Shown: piece by piece, positions 62,773 through 64,000 of the stretch
Layout: every line of letters begins with the position of its first letter
How positions within the stretch are numbered: position 1 is the first letter of the stretch
Origin: Bordetella parapertussis
GTDB taxonomy: Bacteria > Pseudomonadota > Gammaproteobacteria > Burkholderiales > Burkholderiaceae_C
NCBI GenBank assembly: GCA_945878355.1
Contig: CAMCTC010000001.1
Coordinates: forward strand, 62,001-126,000
Direction: 5' to 3'
DNA: 64,000 nucleotides
Translations under genes and position numbers: made by a program
The notes under the pieces: generated by a model
The model's input: only the letters and a program-made list of their open reading frames with translations
Told to the model about the DNA's origin: nothing
Databases searched by the model: none

Positions 62773-63309
62773 TCAGTTCAAAACGATCGGCGGACTCGCG
62801 GAGGCTGGCTCGGCCGGTGCGGCATTCGGCTCCGGGAAACCCCAATCCGCTTCGACCAGCGCTTGTTCGAGCAATCGCATCAAGCCGGTGGCCAGATCTT
62901 CGGACAGCTCGAGCGTGATGTTGCGGCCATCGGTCTCGCGCGCGGCCAACCTCACGCCCTTGCCTTGCTGGCCTGGGCCGATATCGAAGGCCATCGGCAG
63001 CAAGGGCTCTGGCCCCAGCGGCAGGGCCGCGGGCTTGGGGTCGAAAGGCGTGGCGAAATCGGTGTTGGGCAAGGTCCTGTTGCGCGCAGCCTGAGCCATC
63101 ATCGCCTGCGCCTCGGGCAGCGCGATCGCGTGGGGTGCGACCCGGGCCATGCTGGCGAGCGTGACCACGCGGTTGAGGTGCGGCCAGAGTTGGCGCAGCA
63201 TGCGCCGGGTCAGCCAGACCGCAAACATTTCGCCGGCAGCGGTGCGCAGTTGCCACAGCACGCGGTCGGCTGTCGGCTGGTAGCGCACTTGCATCTGATG
63301 GATGTTCAC
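62773..63309 (-). CDS. Conserved hypothetical protein next to clpB
   Basis: The 178-residue protein begins MNIHQMQVRYQPTADRVLWQL (GTG 63309) or at an in-frame ATG 63294. It has a basic, mostly helical region AVWLTRRMLRQLWPHLNRVV and a strand-rich C-terminal part (VRLAARETDGRNITLELSED, then LATGLMRLLEQALVEADWG). No membrane segment or known motif was seen. Similar proteins occur in Burkholderiales, as I recall. It is convergent with the ligase and divergent from clpB. Confidence 0.7.
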   Translation of the reverse strand: MNIHQMQVRYQPTADRVLWQLRTAAGEMFAVWLTRRMLRQLWPHLNRVVTLASMARVAPHAIALPEAQAMMAQAARNRTLPNTDFATPFDPKPAALPLGPEPLLPMAFDIGPGQQGKGVRLAARETDGRNITLELSEDLATGLMRLLEQALVEADWGFPEPNAAPAEPASASPPIVLN

Positions 63310-63421
63310 CAGTCCATTTTAGGCAAGCCAGGGCGCTGCCGCCTGGCTTTGGTCGGATTCCATCCGGCGCTGTCGACCTGATCTTGCGCAATTTGCGGGC
63401 CTGGCGGGCGCCGGCCTTGGG

Positions 63422-63449
63422 CTTGAAATGGCGCCCAAGAGCCCAACGT
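63422..63449 (+). promoter_or_regulatory. Sigma-32 type promoter of clpB
   Basis: CTTGAAA is followed, after 13 bases, by CCCAACGT. The sigma-32 consensus is CTTGAAA-N13/14-CCCCATNT. The site is about 25 bp before the clpB ATG and AGGAGG lies between them. Heat-shock control of clpB is well known. Confidence 0.75.
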
Positions 63450-63473
63450 CGGAAGCTATCAGGAGGAATTGCC

Positions 63474-64000
63474 ATGCGTCTCGACAAACTCACCACTGCC
63501 TTCCAACAAGCCCTGGCCGAGGGCCAGAGTTTGGCGGTGGCCCGCGACAACCCCTACATTGAGCCGAGCCACGTACTGGCGGCGATGCTGGTGCAACCCG
63601 ATGGTCCGAAGGCCTTGCTTGACCGCGCTGGTGCCAACACCGCAGCGCTGAAGACCGCGATGGACGTGGCGATCAACAGCTTGCCCAGCGTGCAGGGTGG
63701 GGGGCAGGTGCAGGCTGGGCGCGACTTGGTGCAATTGCTGCAGGCTGCCGACAAGGAGGCCACCAAGCGCGGCGACCAGTTCATTGCCAGCGAGATGTTC
63801 CTGCTGGCGCTGGCCGACAGCAAGAGCGACATCGGTGGCATCGTTCGCGGCCACGGTCTGTCGCGCAAGGCGCTGGAAGCCGCAGTCGAGGCCGTGCGCG
63901 GGGGGGCTGGGGTCGATTCGGCTGAATCCGAAGGCCAGCGCGAGGCCTTGAAGAAATACACACTGGACCTGACCGAACGGGCCAGGCAAGGCAAGCTTGA
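63474..64000 (+). CDS. clpB: Chaperone ClpB, N-terminal part (cut by window)
   Basis: The first about 176 residues are present and open to the right edge. MRLDKLTTAFQQALAEGQSL, NPYIEPSHVLAAMLVQPDG, SEMFLLALADSKSDIGGI and the linker EALKKYTLDLTERARQGKL are the ClpB N-terminal domain, just before the first AAA+ domain. ClpB rescues aggregated protein with DnaK. AGGAGG is 8 bases before the ATG. Confidence 0.95.
   Translation, partial: MRLDKLTTAFQQALAEGQSLAVARDNPYIEPSHVLAAMLVQPDGPKALLDRAGANTAALKTAMDVAINSLPSVQGGGQVQAGRDLVQLLQAADKEATKRGDQFIASEMFLLALADSKSDIGGIVRGHGLSRKALEAAVEAVRGGAGVDSAESEGQREALKKYTLDLTERARQGKL

Overview
The window is GC-rich, densely coded chromosomal DNA. The gene families and their order (cbb3 oxidase operon with Fnr and HemN, exbBD-lpxK-trm112-kdsB-adk, greB, spoT/rpoZ/gmk, isobutyryl-CoA mutase IcmF) point to an aerobic to microaerobic betaproteobacterium of the Burkholderiales. 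No rRNA, tRNA or CRISPR array was recognised.

Left chromosomal part (1-30644). An NTF2-like fragment and icmF are divergent from an AraC-type regulator. Then come greB, spoT, rpoZ, gmk, molybdate transporter genes modBC, a short-chain dehydrogenase, adk, kdsB, a Trm112-like protein, lpxK, exbD, exbB, sodB and a secreted DUF192 protein. A respiratory block follows: ccoI-ccoS-ccoNOQP-ccoG-fixH-like-small membrane protein, then fnr (opposite strand), hemN and a TauE-like membrane protein. A perfect FNR box precedes ccoN, so oxidase, assembly genes, anaerobic haem synthesis and the regulator form one oxygen-responsive block. Two small related secreted proteins and icd close this part.

Integrated element (about 30645-48101, 17.5 kb). 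A P4-type tyrosine integrase lies directly after icd. The last bases of icd are repeated exactly (23 bp) at the far end, so the element sits in the 3' end of icd. It carries a left cargo block: a small membrane protein, a ChaC-like cyclotransferase, a four-gene operon with a Cas2/SinR-like protein and a membrane protein, and a divergent XRE-ImmA/IrrE protease plus PIN nuclease pair. Next is an F-type conjugation remnant (traG, traH, traF, a small gene, 5'-truncated traN), then a CFI-box protein, a Cas4-like nuclease, an intact RelE/NadS pair and two broken toxin-antitoxin loci. No relaxase, coupling protein or TraC ATPase is present, so it looks like a decayed conjugative element kept as a defence and stability island.

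Right chromosomal part (48102-64000). A P450-ferredoxin-SDR-alcohol dehydrogenase operon, an esterase, a SWIM protein with an SNF2 helicase, moaE and crcB are followed by a five-gene catabolic cluster: flavin reductase, NicX-like dioxygenase, NicD-like hydrolase, acyl-CoA dehydrogenase and AMP-forming CoA ligase. The window ends inside clpB, which has a heat-shock (sigma-32) type promoter.

The most interesting candidates are the Cas2-like four-gene operon facing the ImmA/PIN pair, a cloverleaf-like inverted-repeat structure at 32994-33063, and the NicX-like catabolic cluster.
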